Below are positions 1 through 6,716 of a DNA stretch of 11,467 nt, piece after piece. The notes below the pieces were generated by a model that worked only from the letters and a program-made list of their open reading frames with translations, made no database searches and had not been told where the DNA came from. Source of the stretch: Bacillota bacterium (lineage in GTDB: Bacteria; Bacillota; Dethiobacteria; SKNC01); the NCBI GenBank assembly GCA_007121375.1, contig SKLX01000134.1:1-11467 (forward strand), given 5' to 3'. Numbering within the stretch: the stretch's first letter is position 1; every line of letters begins with the position of its first letter. A program made the position numbers and the translations under genes.

Positions 1-2
1 AA

Positions 3-236
3 CCCCTACCGGGGGTGGGATTTATAGCCTTAAAGAGCGGGGCCCCTGTAGTTCCGGCGGCTATAAAAGGTCCTTATAAATTATTCAGGCCTATTGAAGT
101 TAGTTTTGGTCCTCCCCTGGTCTTTGATTCCAGGGGAAATGATAAAGGGAAATCCATGGAAAAGATAAGCCTGGAAATAATGGGAAACATTGCTAACATG
201 CTGGGGCAAAAATATGATTACCAGGCAGCAACATAA
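3..236 (+). CDS. plsC: 1-acyl-sn-glycerol-3-phosphate acyltransferase (PlsC), C-terminal part
   Basis: This is the last 77 codons of a gene that begins before the window; the frame is open from base 3 to the TAA at 234-236. The stretch ALKSGAPVVPAAIKG is the typical late core of PlsC/LPLAT acyltransferases, where a Gly/Pro turn is followed by an alkaline-looking beta strand and 'PVVP..I.G'. It is followed by a 'V.FGPPL' strand and a C-terminal helix, as in the family. The catalytic HX4D motif lies upstream and cannot be checked. PlsC acylates lysophosphatidic acid to phosphatidic acid at the membrane. A plsC gene (often after cmk) directly before ispH/rpsA is a common Bacillota arrangement, which supports the call. 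A GTG at 15 is internal and is not the start. Confidence 0.85.
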   Translation, partial: PLPGVGFIALKSGAPVVPAAIKGPYKLFRPIEVSFGPPLVFDSRGNDKGKSMEKISLEIMGNIANMLGQKYDYQAAT

Positions 237-264
237 ATAAGAGGAATTATATTAATACTATTAC

Positions 265-271
265 AGGAGAG
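265..271 (+). promoter_or_regulatory. Ribosome binding site fixing the TTG start of ispH-rpsA
   Basis: AGGAGAG lies six bases before the TTG at 278. The protein read from this TTG starts exactly where IspH proteins start, with the first cluster cysteine at residue 12, so the unusual start codon is well supported. Confidence 0.75.
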
Positions 272-277
272 ATATTA

Positions 278-2509
278 TTGGAAATCAGGGTTGCTGACCA
301 TGCAGGTTTTTGTGCCGGGGTTAAAAGAGCCATCAGGTTAGCCCTTGAGTCGGCCTTTAGAGGAGAGGAAGTTTACACTCTGGGCCCACTGGTTCACAAC
401 AGGCAGGTGGTGGAGTATTTAAAGGATAAGGGTGTAAAGTATGTGGAAGACCTGGGAGAAATAAACCATGGCACAGTGGTTTTCAGGAGCCATGGAGCTG
501 GTCCCGGGGTTTATGACCAAGCTAAAGAAAAGGGGTTAGCAATTGTTGATGCAACCTGCCCCTTTGTAAAAAAAGTACAGGAGAAGGTTTGTTCCCTGGC
601 AGAAAGTGGCTATAAAATAATTATAGCCGGCGATCTTACTCACCCTGAGGTTCAGGGGCTGGTGGATTGGTCCCGGGGACATGCAGTAGTTATTGAAGAT
701 GAAGGCCAACTGGAGGACTTGAAGTGGGATAATAAGATGGCAATAATCGCCCAGACTACCGTGCGGGAAGAATTTTTAAACCGTTTAGTAGAAAGAGCAA
801 AGGCTAATGATCCGGAGGTTGCAGTTTACCGGACTATCTGCCAGGCTACCAGGCTGAGGCAAAAGGCTGCAGTAGAACTGGCCGGGCAGGTAGATCTTAT
901 GCTGGTTATTGGAGGTTATAACAGCTCCAATACCAGGAAACTGGCCGCGGCATGTAATGAGACCGGTACCCCAACCTATCATATTGAAGAAGCGGCAGAG
1001 CTTAAAAAGGATTGGTTGGATAATATAAAAATTACGGGTGTGACTGCCGGTGCTTCTACACCCGTCTGGAGTATAAAGGAGGTTATCAGGATAATGTCAG
1101 AATTTAACAATGAAGAGTTTAAAGAGGAAAATGTAGAGGAAGAAGAAAATGAGGAGAAGAAAGAAGAGGAAGAAGAAGTAGGATCTGGAGAAATACCAGA
1201 AGAACCCCTTGAAGGGGAAGAAACAGAAGAACCTGAAGAGGCAGAAGAAGAGGCTGCAGAAGAAGAAGAAGAATTAACAGCAGAGGTTGAGGAAGAGGAA
1301 GAAGTCACTGAAGAGACTTATGACCGGGAAATTACCCCTATAGAAAAAGGGGAAATAGTCAAAGGTAAGGTTGTTCAGGTTGCCGATGATGAGCTCCTGG
1401 TTGATGTGGGTTACAAGATGGATGGAATAGTCCCCCGCTCTGAAGTTGATGTAAAATCAGGGGAATCTTTAAAGGAGACTTTCCAGGTGGATGATGAAAT
1501 GGACCTGTATGTTCTTAAAGTACCCGTCAGTGATGATGATAAACTTCTCCTGTCCAAGAAACGATATGACCGGGAGAAATACTGGCAGGACCTGGAGCAG
1601 GCTTTTAATAACCAGGAAGTTCTAACCTGCCAGGTATCAGAAGTGGTTAAAGGTGGACTGATTGTGGACCTGGGAGTTAGGGGATTTTTACCTGCTTCCC
1701 TGGTGGATTTAAGGTACGTGCCTGATCTACAAGAGTTTGTTAGAGAAGACATCCAGGTTAAAATTATTGAGCTGAACCGGGCCAAGAATAAAGTTGTGGT
1801 ATCCCGCAAGGCAGTCCTGGAAGAAGAAATGGAGCAAAAGAAAAAAGAAACCATGGAAACCATTGAAGAAGGAATGGTTATTAAAGGTATTGTAAGAAGG
1901 CTTACAGATTTTGGTGCCTTTGTGGATATCGGGGGAATTGATGGACTGGTCCATATTTCCGAGATTTCCTGGCAAAGAATAGACCATCCTTCTGATGTAT
2001 TAAATGTGGGAGAAGAAATAGAAGTTAAGGTTCTGTCCATTAACCCGGAAGAAGATAGAATTTCTTTAAGTATTAAGCACGCCAAGCCCGATCCCTGGAC
2101 TCTGGTAACCAGTAAATTCACCCCGGGAGAAATTTTAGAGGGTAACGTAAAATGTATCGTTGATTTTGGAGTTTTTGTAGAAATAATGCCTGGCGTGGAA
2201 GGCCTGGTTCATATTTCTCAACTGGCAGAAGAACATGTTACCCACCCCAGCGAGATTGTCAGCGAAGGGGAAGACATCCAGGTCAAAATTCTTGATATAA
2301 ACGCAGAAGATAAGAGAATTAGTCTGAGCTTGAAGGAAGCAAGAAGGGAGGAGGAAGGGAAAAAGGAATTTAAGGAAGAAAAGAAAAAAGAGGAAACTTC
2401 TAAAAAGGTAGAAGAAGACGAATCCAAAGGCTCGGGAGTTACCCTGGGAGATGTTTTTGGAGATCTTTTTGACCGGGAGGAAGAGGAAGATAAAGAAGAG
2501 GAAGAATAA
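278..2509 (+). CDS. ispH: Fused 4-hydroxy-3-methylbut-2-enyl diphosphate reductase / ribosomal protein S1
   Basis: One 743-residue frame joins two proteins. Residues 1-276 are IspH, the [4Fe-4S] enzyme that ends the MEP pathway by reducing HMBPP to IPP and DMAPP. The three cluster cysteines are visible (C12 in GFCAGV, C94 in DATCP, C188 in TICQAT), as are the substrate-pocket residues H40 (VHN), H72 (SHG), H122/E124 (HPEVQG), T160-T161, S216-S217-N218 and TAGASTP. Residues 279-347 are a Glu-rich linker. Residues about 357-429, 445-512, 529-601 and 614-687 are four S1 RNA-binding domains; the last two carry the classic DFGAFVDI and DFGVFVEI cores and GLVHIS. A charged acidic tail ends the protein. 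IspH-S1 fusions are known in Clostridia, so the fusion is genuine and not a sequencing error. The start is TTG. The gene follows plsC by 41 bases and precedes fni by 14, consistent with one operon. Confidence 0.95.
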   Translation: MEIRVADHAGFCAGVKRAIRLALESAFRGEEVYTLGPLVHNRQVVEYLKDKGVKYVEDLGEINHGTVVFRSHGAGPGVYDQAKEKGLAIVDATCPFVKKVQEKVCSLAESGYKIIIAGDLTHPEVQGLVDWSRGHAVVIEDEGQLEDLKWDNKMAIIAQTTVREEFLNRLVERAKANDPEVAVYRTICQATRLRQKAAVELAGQVDLMLVIGGYNSSNTRKLAAACNETGTPTYHIEEAAELKKDWLDNIKITGVTAGASTPVWSIKEVIRIMSEFNNEEFKEENVEEEENEEKKEEEEEVGSGEIPEEPLEGEETEEPEEAEEEAAEEEEELTAEVEEEEEVTEETYDREITPIEKGEIVKGKVVQVADDELLVDVGYKMDGIVPRSEVDVKSGESLKETFQVDDEMDLYVLKVPVSDDDKLLLSKKRYDREKYWQDLEQAFNNQEVLTCQVSEVVKGGLIVDLGVRGFLPASLVDLRYVPDLQEFVREDIQVKIIELNRAKNKVVVSRKAVLEEEMEQKKKETMETIEEGMVIKGIVRRLTDFGAFVDIGGIDGLVHISEISWQRIDHPSDVLNVGEEIEVKVLSINPEEDRISLSIKHAKPDPWTLVTSKFTPGEILEGNVKCIVDFGVFVEIMPGVEGLVHISQLAEEHVTHPSEIVSEGEDIQVKILDINAEDKRISLSLKEARREEEGKKEFKEEKKKEETSKKVEEDESKGSGVTLGDVFGDLFDREEEEDKEEEE
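1112..1318 (+). other. Glu-rich low-complexity linker between IspH and S1 domains
   Basis: These codons encode residues 279-347 of the fusion. By my count 41 of 69 residues are Glu and none is Asp. The DNA is almost entirely purine on the + strand, with runs of GAA/GAG repeats. It acts as a long, charged, probably disordered tether between the enzyme and the RNA-binding domains. Repeats of this type can change length by slippage, so linker length may vary between strains. The Ser-rich open frames on the opposite strand are only the complement of this tract. Confidence 0.9.
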
Positions 2510-2523
2510 TTGGAGAGAAGGAT

Positions 2524-3576
2524 ATGTCCAGAAAATCCCGCAAGTTTGATCATCTTCATTTTAGTCTTTCATCAAACTTAAGGACTTCTGATTTTAGTGA
2601 CTGTTTGCTGGTGCATCAGAGTATTTCCGGGGTTAGCTTTGAGGATACCGATATAACTACCAGCCTTGGGGGAATACCTTTAGATATACCGGTATTCATA
2701 AACGCTATAACGGGGGGTGCTCCAGAAACCAGGGAGATTAATAAATCTCTGGCTTCTGCCGCCAGAAGGGCTGGCCTGGCTATGGCTGTTGGTTCTCAGA
2801 TGTCAGCCCTGTTAAATGAAGATATGGAGGAATCCTTTAAAGTTATCCGGGAGGAAAATCCTGGGGGTATAATTTTTGCTAACCTGGGGGCTTATGCTGA
2901 TCTGGAAATGGCCGAAAGGGCCGTGGAAATGATCCAGGCTGATGCCCTTCAGGTGCATTTAAATATACCCCAGGAACTGGTTATGAAAGAAGGTGACCGG
3001 GATTTTAGAGGTTACCTGGATAACATTACAGCTTTGGCTAAGGGTTTAAAAATTCCCCTTATGGTTAAAGAAGTAGGTTTTGGGGTAAGTATGGAAACAG
3101 CCCAGACTTTACTGGAAGCAGGGGTTAGGCTCCTGGATGTGGGAGGTCGTGGAGGTACAAACTTTTTAGATATTGAGGCCCAGAGAAGGGGAATCCAGCT
3201 GGAAAAGGAATGGCTCAACTGGGGAATACCTACTCTGATCAGCCTGGTAGAAGCCCTTCATGTCTTTAAAGGAAAAGGTGAAGTTATTGCCTCAGGAGGG
3301 ATAAGTAATTCCTTTAATCTGGCCAAATCCCTGGCCCTGGGTTCTAAGGCTGCCGGTATTGCCGGTATACCCTTAAAAATCATAATGGAAGAGGGGGAGG
3401 ACAGTTTCCTGGATTGGATGGGGGAACTTATCCATTCTTTAAAAGTATTAATGGTAATGGTAGGAGTTACAAACCTGGAGGAACTCAAAAAAGTTCCCCT
3501 GGTAATTAGAGGGAAGACCGGGGAGTGGCTTAGCACCAGGGGCATTGATATAACTCACTTGGCTCAACAAAGATAA
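2524..3576 (+). CDS. fni: Type 2 isopentenyl-diphosphate delta-isomerase (FMN-dependent)
   Basis: The enzyme interconverts IPP and DMAPP using reduced FMN and Mg2+; it is a TIM-barrel cytosolic protein. Length, 350 residues, is normal for the family. Recognisable motifs in order are RKFDH near the N terminus (3-10), FINAITGG (58-65), VGSQ (89-92), NLGA (120-123), QVHLN followed by QE (143-151, with Q150 and E151 as the expected catalytic and metal-binding positions), VKEVGFG (181-187), DVGGRGGTNF (205-214, phosphate/FMN binding), IASGGI (255-260) and an ALGS motif (271-274). The ATG has GGAGAG and AAGG purine tracts just upstream. It sits directly after ispH-rpsA. IspH already makes both IPP and DMAPP, so Fni probably tunes the ratio. 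The operon ends just after this gene at a strong terminator. Confidence 0.93.
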   Translation: MSRKSRKFDHLHFSLSSNLRTSDFSDCLLVHQSISGVSFEDTDITTSLGGIPLDIPVFINAITGGAPETREINKSLASAARRAGLAMAVGSQMSALLNEDMEESFKVIREENPGGIIFANLGAYADLEMAERAVEMIQADALQVHLNIPQELVMKEGDRDFRGYLDNITALAKGLKIPLMVKEVGFGVSMETAQTLLEAGVRLLDVGGRGGTNFLDIEAQRRGIQLEKEWLNWGIPTLISLVEALHVFKGKGEVIASGGISNSFNLAKSLALGSKAAGIAGIPLKIIMEEGEDSFLDWMGELIHSLKVLMVMVGVTNLEELKKVPLVIRGKTGEWLSTRGIDITHLAQQR

Positions 3577-3580
3577 AGAT

Positions 3581-3614
3581 AAAGTACGTGGTAATAAATC
3601 CACGTGCTTTTTTT
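3581..3614 (+). terminator. Rho-independent terminator after fni
   Basis: An 11-pair stem (3581-3591 with 3600-3610, one G-T wobble, core ACGTGG/CCACGT) closes an 8-base loop and runs into seven consecutive T (3608-3614) with further T-rich sequence after one A. It begins five bases after the fni stop codon, so it ends the plsC-ispH-fni transcript and separates it from the sporulation cluster downstream. Confidence 0.92.
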
Positions 3615-3682
3615 ATTTTCACCTTCTTAATATAAAGAATAAAAGCTACCTTATTGGTTAGTATAAAAATAGTAAATCTGCG

Positions 3683-3692
3683 AAGGAAGGTG
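3683..3692 (+). promoter_or_regulatory. Ribosome binding site that sets the DUF1614 start at 3699
   Basis: AAGGAAGGTG lies six bases before ATG 3699. The longer reading from TTG 3654 would put this site inside the gene and add a basic 15-residue extension without family support. Confidence 0.7.
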
Positions 3693-3698
3693 AAAGTA

Positions 3699-4382
3699 AT
3701 GCCTGTGGGAATGATTTTATTAATTGGGGTGGGAATACTGATTTACCTGGGTTTTGCCCAGCGAGCCCTGGACAGGATGAGGCTTACCGATAAGCAGGCC
3801 CTCCTGTTTATCGGGGCCGTCCTTATAGGGGGTTTTATTCCTGATATTCCCCTGACGGAAAATGTGAGTATAAACATTGGTGGAGGAATACTTCCCATAT
3901 TATTAATAGGCTATCTTTTGTATAGGGCGGATACCGTAAAGGAAAAGGGAAGGGCTGTGGCCGCCCTTTTGATTGCTACTGTAGCTGTATATGGGGCTAC
4001 AAAGATAGTGCCCGTGGAGCCTACCTATAGCGTATTTATGGATCCCATGTATATTTTTGCTTCCCTGGCGGGTATTATCGGCTACCTGGCAGGACGTTCC
4101 CGGAGGTCTGCCTTTATAGCGGGGGCAGGTTCCATGGTACTGACAGATATAATCTCCCGGGTTGAAGTTGCCCTTATAGGAGGCCGGGGGACCCTGGTTA
4201 TCGGAGGTGCGGGGGCCTTTGATGCTATAATTATTGCAGGTATATTAGCTGTTTTCCTGGCGGAAGTGGTAGGAGAAACCCGGGAAAGAATCCAGGGAGG
4301 GACTTCCCAGGTGCCCCGGGGGCATAGAAAACTAGAAGAAACCCCAAGAGATAAAAATCCTCATGATAAGGAGGGTGAGTAA
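3699..4382 (+). CDS. DUF1614 family multi-pass membrane protein
   Basis: A 227-residue, very hydrophobic protein of unknown function that matches the DUF1614 family by its pattern of Gly-rich membrane helices. Likely membrane segments are at residues 3-22, 33-49, 60-77, 85-102, 115-133, 137-155 and 170-192, with Gly-rich turns such as IGGGILP (60-66) and GGAGAFDA (169-176). Conserved-looking charged residues lie within or near helices (D49 in PDIPL, D150 in LTDI, E156). The last 35 residues are hydrophilic and charged, probably cytoplasmic. The ATG at 3699 is preferred over an in-frame TTG at 3654 because of its strong ribosome binding site. It is the first gene after the terminator and lies two bases before spoIIP, so it probably shares sporulation-linked expression. 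The 84 bases upstream are AT-rich but I could not match them convincingly to a sigma A, E, F or G promoter. No biochemical role is known to me. Confidence 0.8.
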   Translation: MPVGMILLIGVGILIYLGFAQRALDRMRLTDKQALLFIGAVLIGGFIPDIPLTENVSINIGGGILPILLIGYLLYRADTVKEKGRAVAALLIATVAVYGATKIVPVEPTYSVFMDPMYIFASLAGIIGYLAGRSRRSAFIAGAGSMVLTDIISRVEVALIGGRGTLVIGGAGAFDAIIIAGILAVFLAEVVGETRERIQGGTSQVPRGHRKLEETPRDKNPHDKEGE

Positions 4383-4384
4383 AA

Positions 4385-5599
4385 ATGAAAAGTAGAGGTA
4401 AACTCCTTTTACTGGGTTTAGTTTTTGTATTATTGTTAGGGATTTTCCTGGAGGCTTACGGGGGGAAGGAAGAAGTTTTAAAGATTTCTACCGGGGAAAG
4501 CCAGGAATTTTTTGAGTTTTTAAACCCTGATGAAAGAACTGATGGTGAATACTATACCCTGGTGGATGAAGAAGGAAATGCCATTATGAAAACCGCCCGG
4601 TACCTTCATGAAGGGGATTCTTTTATAGGAGGGGATAACCGGTTTTTTGAGGTATTCAAGGTTGAGGATAACCTGGCTTATGCTAGACAGGTAGATAGTT
4701 CACCGGCCCTTGGTCCATCCCTTGCCCCTTTAACCAAAGGGATATCTCGTTTCCTTCCTTTTGAATTTCCCGTTATATTTCAAGGGGATGAGGAGAAAGA
4801 TAGAACCATTGGAATCTATCATTCCCATGGAGCAGAATCCTATGTTCCCAGTGACGGTTCAGAAAGCATCCCCGAAGGGGGAGGCGTTTTAAAAGTAGGA
4901 GAAACTTTTGCCTCCCGTCTGGAGCAAGAAGGAGTAGAAGTAATTCATTCCCAGGAGACTCATGTTCCCCATGATTCAGGAGCATATCTCCGCTCTCGCC
5001 GAACGGCTGAAGAATTGTTAAAAGAAAATCCTGATGCCGTATTTGACCTTCACCGGGATGCAGTGCCTCCCCAGGAATACCTGGCAGAGATAGACGGGGA
5101 GGAGAGGGTCCAGATTACCCTGGTGGTGGGAAGGCAAAATCAAAACTCTGGTAATAACCAGGATTTTGCAGAAGGTTTAAAACAAGTAGCTGATGAAAAA
5201 CATCCAAATCTTATACGGGGAATCCTTATGGCTAAGGGGAACTACAACCAGGACATGAATCCCCGCAAGCTTTTGCTGGAAGTAGGCACCCATGAAAATA
5301 GCAGGGAGGATGCCGAAGAATCCATAGACCTTTTTGCGGAGGTGGCCACAACCTACCTTTATGATACCGGGGCGGGTGATGAACAGAGGGGCGCCCTTCC
5401 CGACAGCCCTTCCGGTGCGGGAGGTATAGCCTTTGGAAGAGTTATAGGACTGATTTTTTTAGCCCTCCTGGCTGCTGCTGCCTTTCTTCTTATAAGCACC
5501 GGAAGCTTCGAGGAGTTAAAGGCTAAAGTGAAAAATTTTGCCCAAAGGGAGTTTTCAAAACAGCCTGAATCCGATCCTGATAAAGACAAAGGAGAATAA
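4385..5599 (+). CDS. spoIIP: Stage II sporulation protein P (SpoIIP), cell-wall amidase/endopeptidase
   Basis: SpoIIP works with SpoIID and SpoIIM in the engulfment complex, cleaving stem peptides and cross-links so the mother-cell membrane can move around the forespore. Residues 7-23 form an N-terminal membrane anchor. The catalytic domain spans about 138-325 with family motifs YHSHGAESY (145-153), DLHRD (221-225), VVGRQN (247-252), NNQDFA (257-262), GNYNQDMNPRKLLLEVGTH (285-303) and ENS; H146, H148, H223 and E299 are candidate zinc or catalytic residues. Unusually, a second hydrophobic segment lies at about 352-371, followed by a Lys/Arg-rich tail, so both ends are predicted to be on the mother-cell side with the enzyme domain between membranes. 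The well-studied Bacillus protein has, as I recall, only the N-terminal anchor. AAGGAGGGTGAG precedes the ATG. It lies between DUF1614 and YIEGIA genes with tiny gaps. Confidence 0.92.
   Translation: MKSRGKLLLLGLVFVLLLGIFLEAYGGKEEVLKISTGESQEFFEFLNPDERTDGEYYTLVDEEGNAIMKTARYLHEGDSFIGGDNRFFEVFKVEDNLAYARQVDSSPALGPSLAPLTKGISRFLPFEFPVIFQGDEEKDRTIGIYHSHGAESYVPSDGSESIPEGGGVLKVGETFASRLEQEGVEVIHSQETHVPHDSGAYLRSRRTAEELLKENPDAVFDLHRDAVPPQEYLAEIDGEERVQITLVVGRQNQNSGNNQDFAEGLKQVADEKHPNLIRGILMAKGNYNQDMNPRKLLLEVGTHENSREDAEESIDLFAEVATTYLYDTGAGDEQRGALPDSPSGAGGIAFGRVIGLIFLALLAAAAFLLISTGSFEELKAKVKNFAQREFSKQPESDPDKDKGE
5588..5594 (+). promoter_or_regulatory. Ribosome binding site of the YIEGIA gene
   Basis: AAAGGAG overlaps the last codons of spoIIP and stands seven bases before ATG 5602. 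The two genes are two bases apart, so translation is probably coupled. Confidence 0.7.
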
Positions 5600-5601
5600 A
5601 A

Positions 5602-6492
5602 ATGCCTCCTTTCTTTATAACTATAGTGACGGCGGTAATCCTGGGAACCCTGGCTCGTTTTTTTATGCTAAAGGTAGATTACCGCCAGTATCCCAGTTAT
5701 CCCCATGGAGTGGTTACCCACCTTTCCCTGGGTTTTATTGCCGCTACCCTGGGGGCAGTAGCCCTTCCGGCTCTCCTGGAAAAGGAATTTGCCGCCGTTA
5801 GTTTTTTGGCCCTGGCTGCCCAGCAATTTAGAGAGGTAAGGACCACGGAAAGGGAAATGCTTCTGCACCTGGATAAATCCGAACTGGTTCAGAGGGGCCC
5901 CGACTATATAGAAGGAATAGCCCGGGTTTTTGAATCAAGAAACTACCTGGTGATTTTAACAGCCCTCATTGTCAGCACTGCCACTCACTTTTTCAATCCC
6001 CTCCTGGGCATTATATCTAGCATTCTGGCCGTTGCTGCGGGCAACCGTCTTATGACGGGAAGAAATATAAAGGATATAGCCCGGGTAAGGCCGGGGGAAA
6101 TCCGTTTTGAAGGACCCAATGTATTTGTAGAAAACATTCATATTATGAACCTGGGAGGGGAAGAAACCAGGGAAACTATCATAGAGAGGGGTTTGGGGGT
6201 AATAATTGAACCCTTCAATGATAATGAAAGGGAAACCCTGGCCAATAATGGACAGAGGATGGCCCTGGCCCATGAGGCCGCCTCCCAGCTGGGGGTTTAC
6301 AAGGACGTGGATACCCCAGAGTTTACTCCTTTAGTTAGAAGGGATAAAGACACGGGTAGAATAGGAATGCTCATTCTACCTATTGAAAGGGATATGGAGT
6401 TTTTGATTACAGCCATCAAAGGAGTGCCAGTGCTGGAAAGCGCTACAGGTAAGCCCTTAAGATCCCGGGCCGGGAAAAAGGCAGAAGATTAA
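5602..6492 (+). CDS. YIEGIA family membrane protein
   Basis: The 296-residue protein contains the literal YIEGIA signature at 102-107, which names the family (Pfam YIEGIA; Bacillus subtilis YphB is, from memory, a member). Hydrophobic segments are at about 3-22, 37-60, 62-76, 113-130 and 132-150, so the N-terminal half is membrane embedded with the signature just before a helix. Residues from about 155 to 296 form a mixed alpha/beta soluble domain containing strands such as GPNVFVENIHIMNL and IGMLILPIERD. The C terminus is basic. Function is unknown; the family is confined mostly to spore-forming Bacillota. Its gene follows spoIIP by two bases and precedes the gene for its small predicted partner, so the three likely act in the same developmental process. 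Direct evidence for a biochemical activity is absent. Confidence 0.9.
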   Translation: MPPFFITIVTAVILGTLARFFMLKVDYRQYPSYPHGVVTHLSLGFIAATLGAVALPALLEKEFAAVSFLALAAQQFREVRTTEREMLLHLDKSELVQRGPDYIEGIARVFESRNYLVILTALIVSTATHFFNPLLGIISSILAVAAGNRLMTGRNIKDIARVRPGEIRFEGPNVFVENIHIMNLGGEETRETIIERGLGVIIEPFNDNERETLANNGQRMALAHEAASQLGVYKDVDTPEFTPLVRRDKDTGRIGMLILPIERDMEFLITAIKGVPVLESATGKPLRSRAGKKAED

Positions 6493-6496
6493 CTTC

Positions 6497-6502
6497 AAGG
6501 AG
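6497..6502 (+). promoter_or_regulatory. Ribosome binding site selecting ATG 6511
   Basis: AAGGAG is only two bases from ATG 6505 but eight bases from the in-frame ATG 6511. Normal spacing favours 6511, making the small protein two residues shorter than the longest reading. Confidence 0.65.
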
Positions 6503-6510
6503 TTATGTCT

Positions 6511-6702
6511 ATGGATGTTACCCTAAGTAAATTTATACTTGCTGCTGTTACTACCAAACCAGGAATAGTAGAGGGCAATTTCCCTATTTTTATGGTAGAA
6601 AGCCAGGAGGAGCAGGAGAGGATAGCTACCACCCTGGGCAGGGTTTTAGAAGGGGTGGTCCATGATATGGAAAACGGAGTGTTCATCCTGGTTAAGCACT
6701 GA
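6511..6702 (+). CDS. Small capping complex subunit for YIEGIA
   Basis: A 63-residue acidic soluble protein. Its position right after the YIEGIA gene and its sequence pattern (hydrophobic strand ILAAVTT, a Gly/Asn turn, strand FPIFMVE, an acidic/Gln helix ESQEEQERIATTLGRVL, then VVHDM and a final strand VFILVKH) match the small family that NCBI names capping complex subunit for YIEGIA. It looks like a compact beta-alpha-beta fold with no membrane segment, so it would bind the soluble half of YIEGIA from the cytoplasm. The stop codon overlaps an ATG of the next gene by one base, although the preferred start of that gene is 15 bases further on. The capping role is a family name, not something the sequence proves. 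Confidence 0.8.
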   Translation: MDVTLSKFILAAVTTKPGIVEGNFPIFMVESQEEQERIATTLGRVLEGVVHDMENGVFILVKH

Positions 6703-6703
6703 T

Positions 6704-6712
6704 GGAAGGGAG
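6704..6712 (+). promoter_or_regulatory. Ribosome binding site selecting ATG 6717
   Basis: GGAAGGGAG lies four bases before ATG 6717. Starting there gives MKVIYHCYGG, which aligns residue for residue with the start of the neighbouring paralogue, so the ATG at 6702 is probably not used. Confidence 0.65.
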
Positions 6713-6716
6713 AAAC

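Noticed and set aside
979..1308. Ser-rich open frame on the - strand
   Set aside because: It is the complement of the GAA/GAG tract in the IspH-S1 linker; poly-Ser arises automatically, and there is no ribosome binding site or family resemblance.
1411..2121. 236-codon open frame on the - strand
   Set aside because: It lies entirely opposite well-supported S1 domains, and its sequence is Ser/Thr/Leu-rich without recognisable motifs.
2218..2559. - strand open frame over the S1 tail and start of fni
   Set aside because: Again poly-Ser from complementing acidic codons, and it crosses a gene boundary.
3654..3698. Longer DUF1614 start at TTG 3654
   Set aside because: No ribosome binding site there, while ATG 3699 has a strong one and begins directly with a membrane helix.
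5538..5801. + strand open frame overlapping spoIIP and YIEGIA
   Set aside because: It is out of frame with both strong genes; its Pro/Gly/Ser-rich translation has no family pattern.
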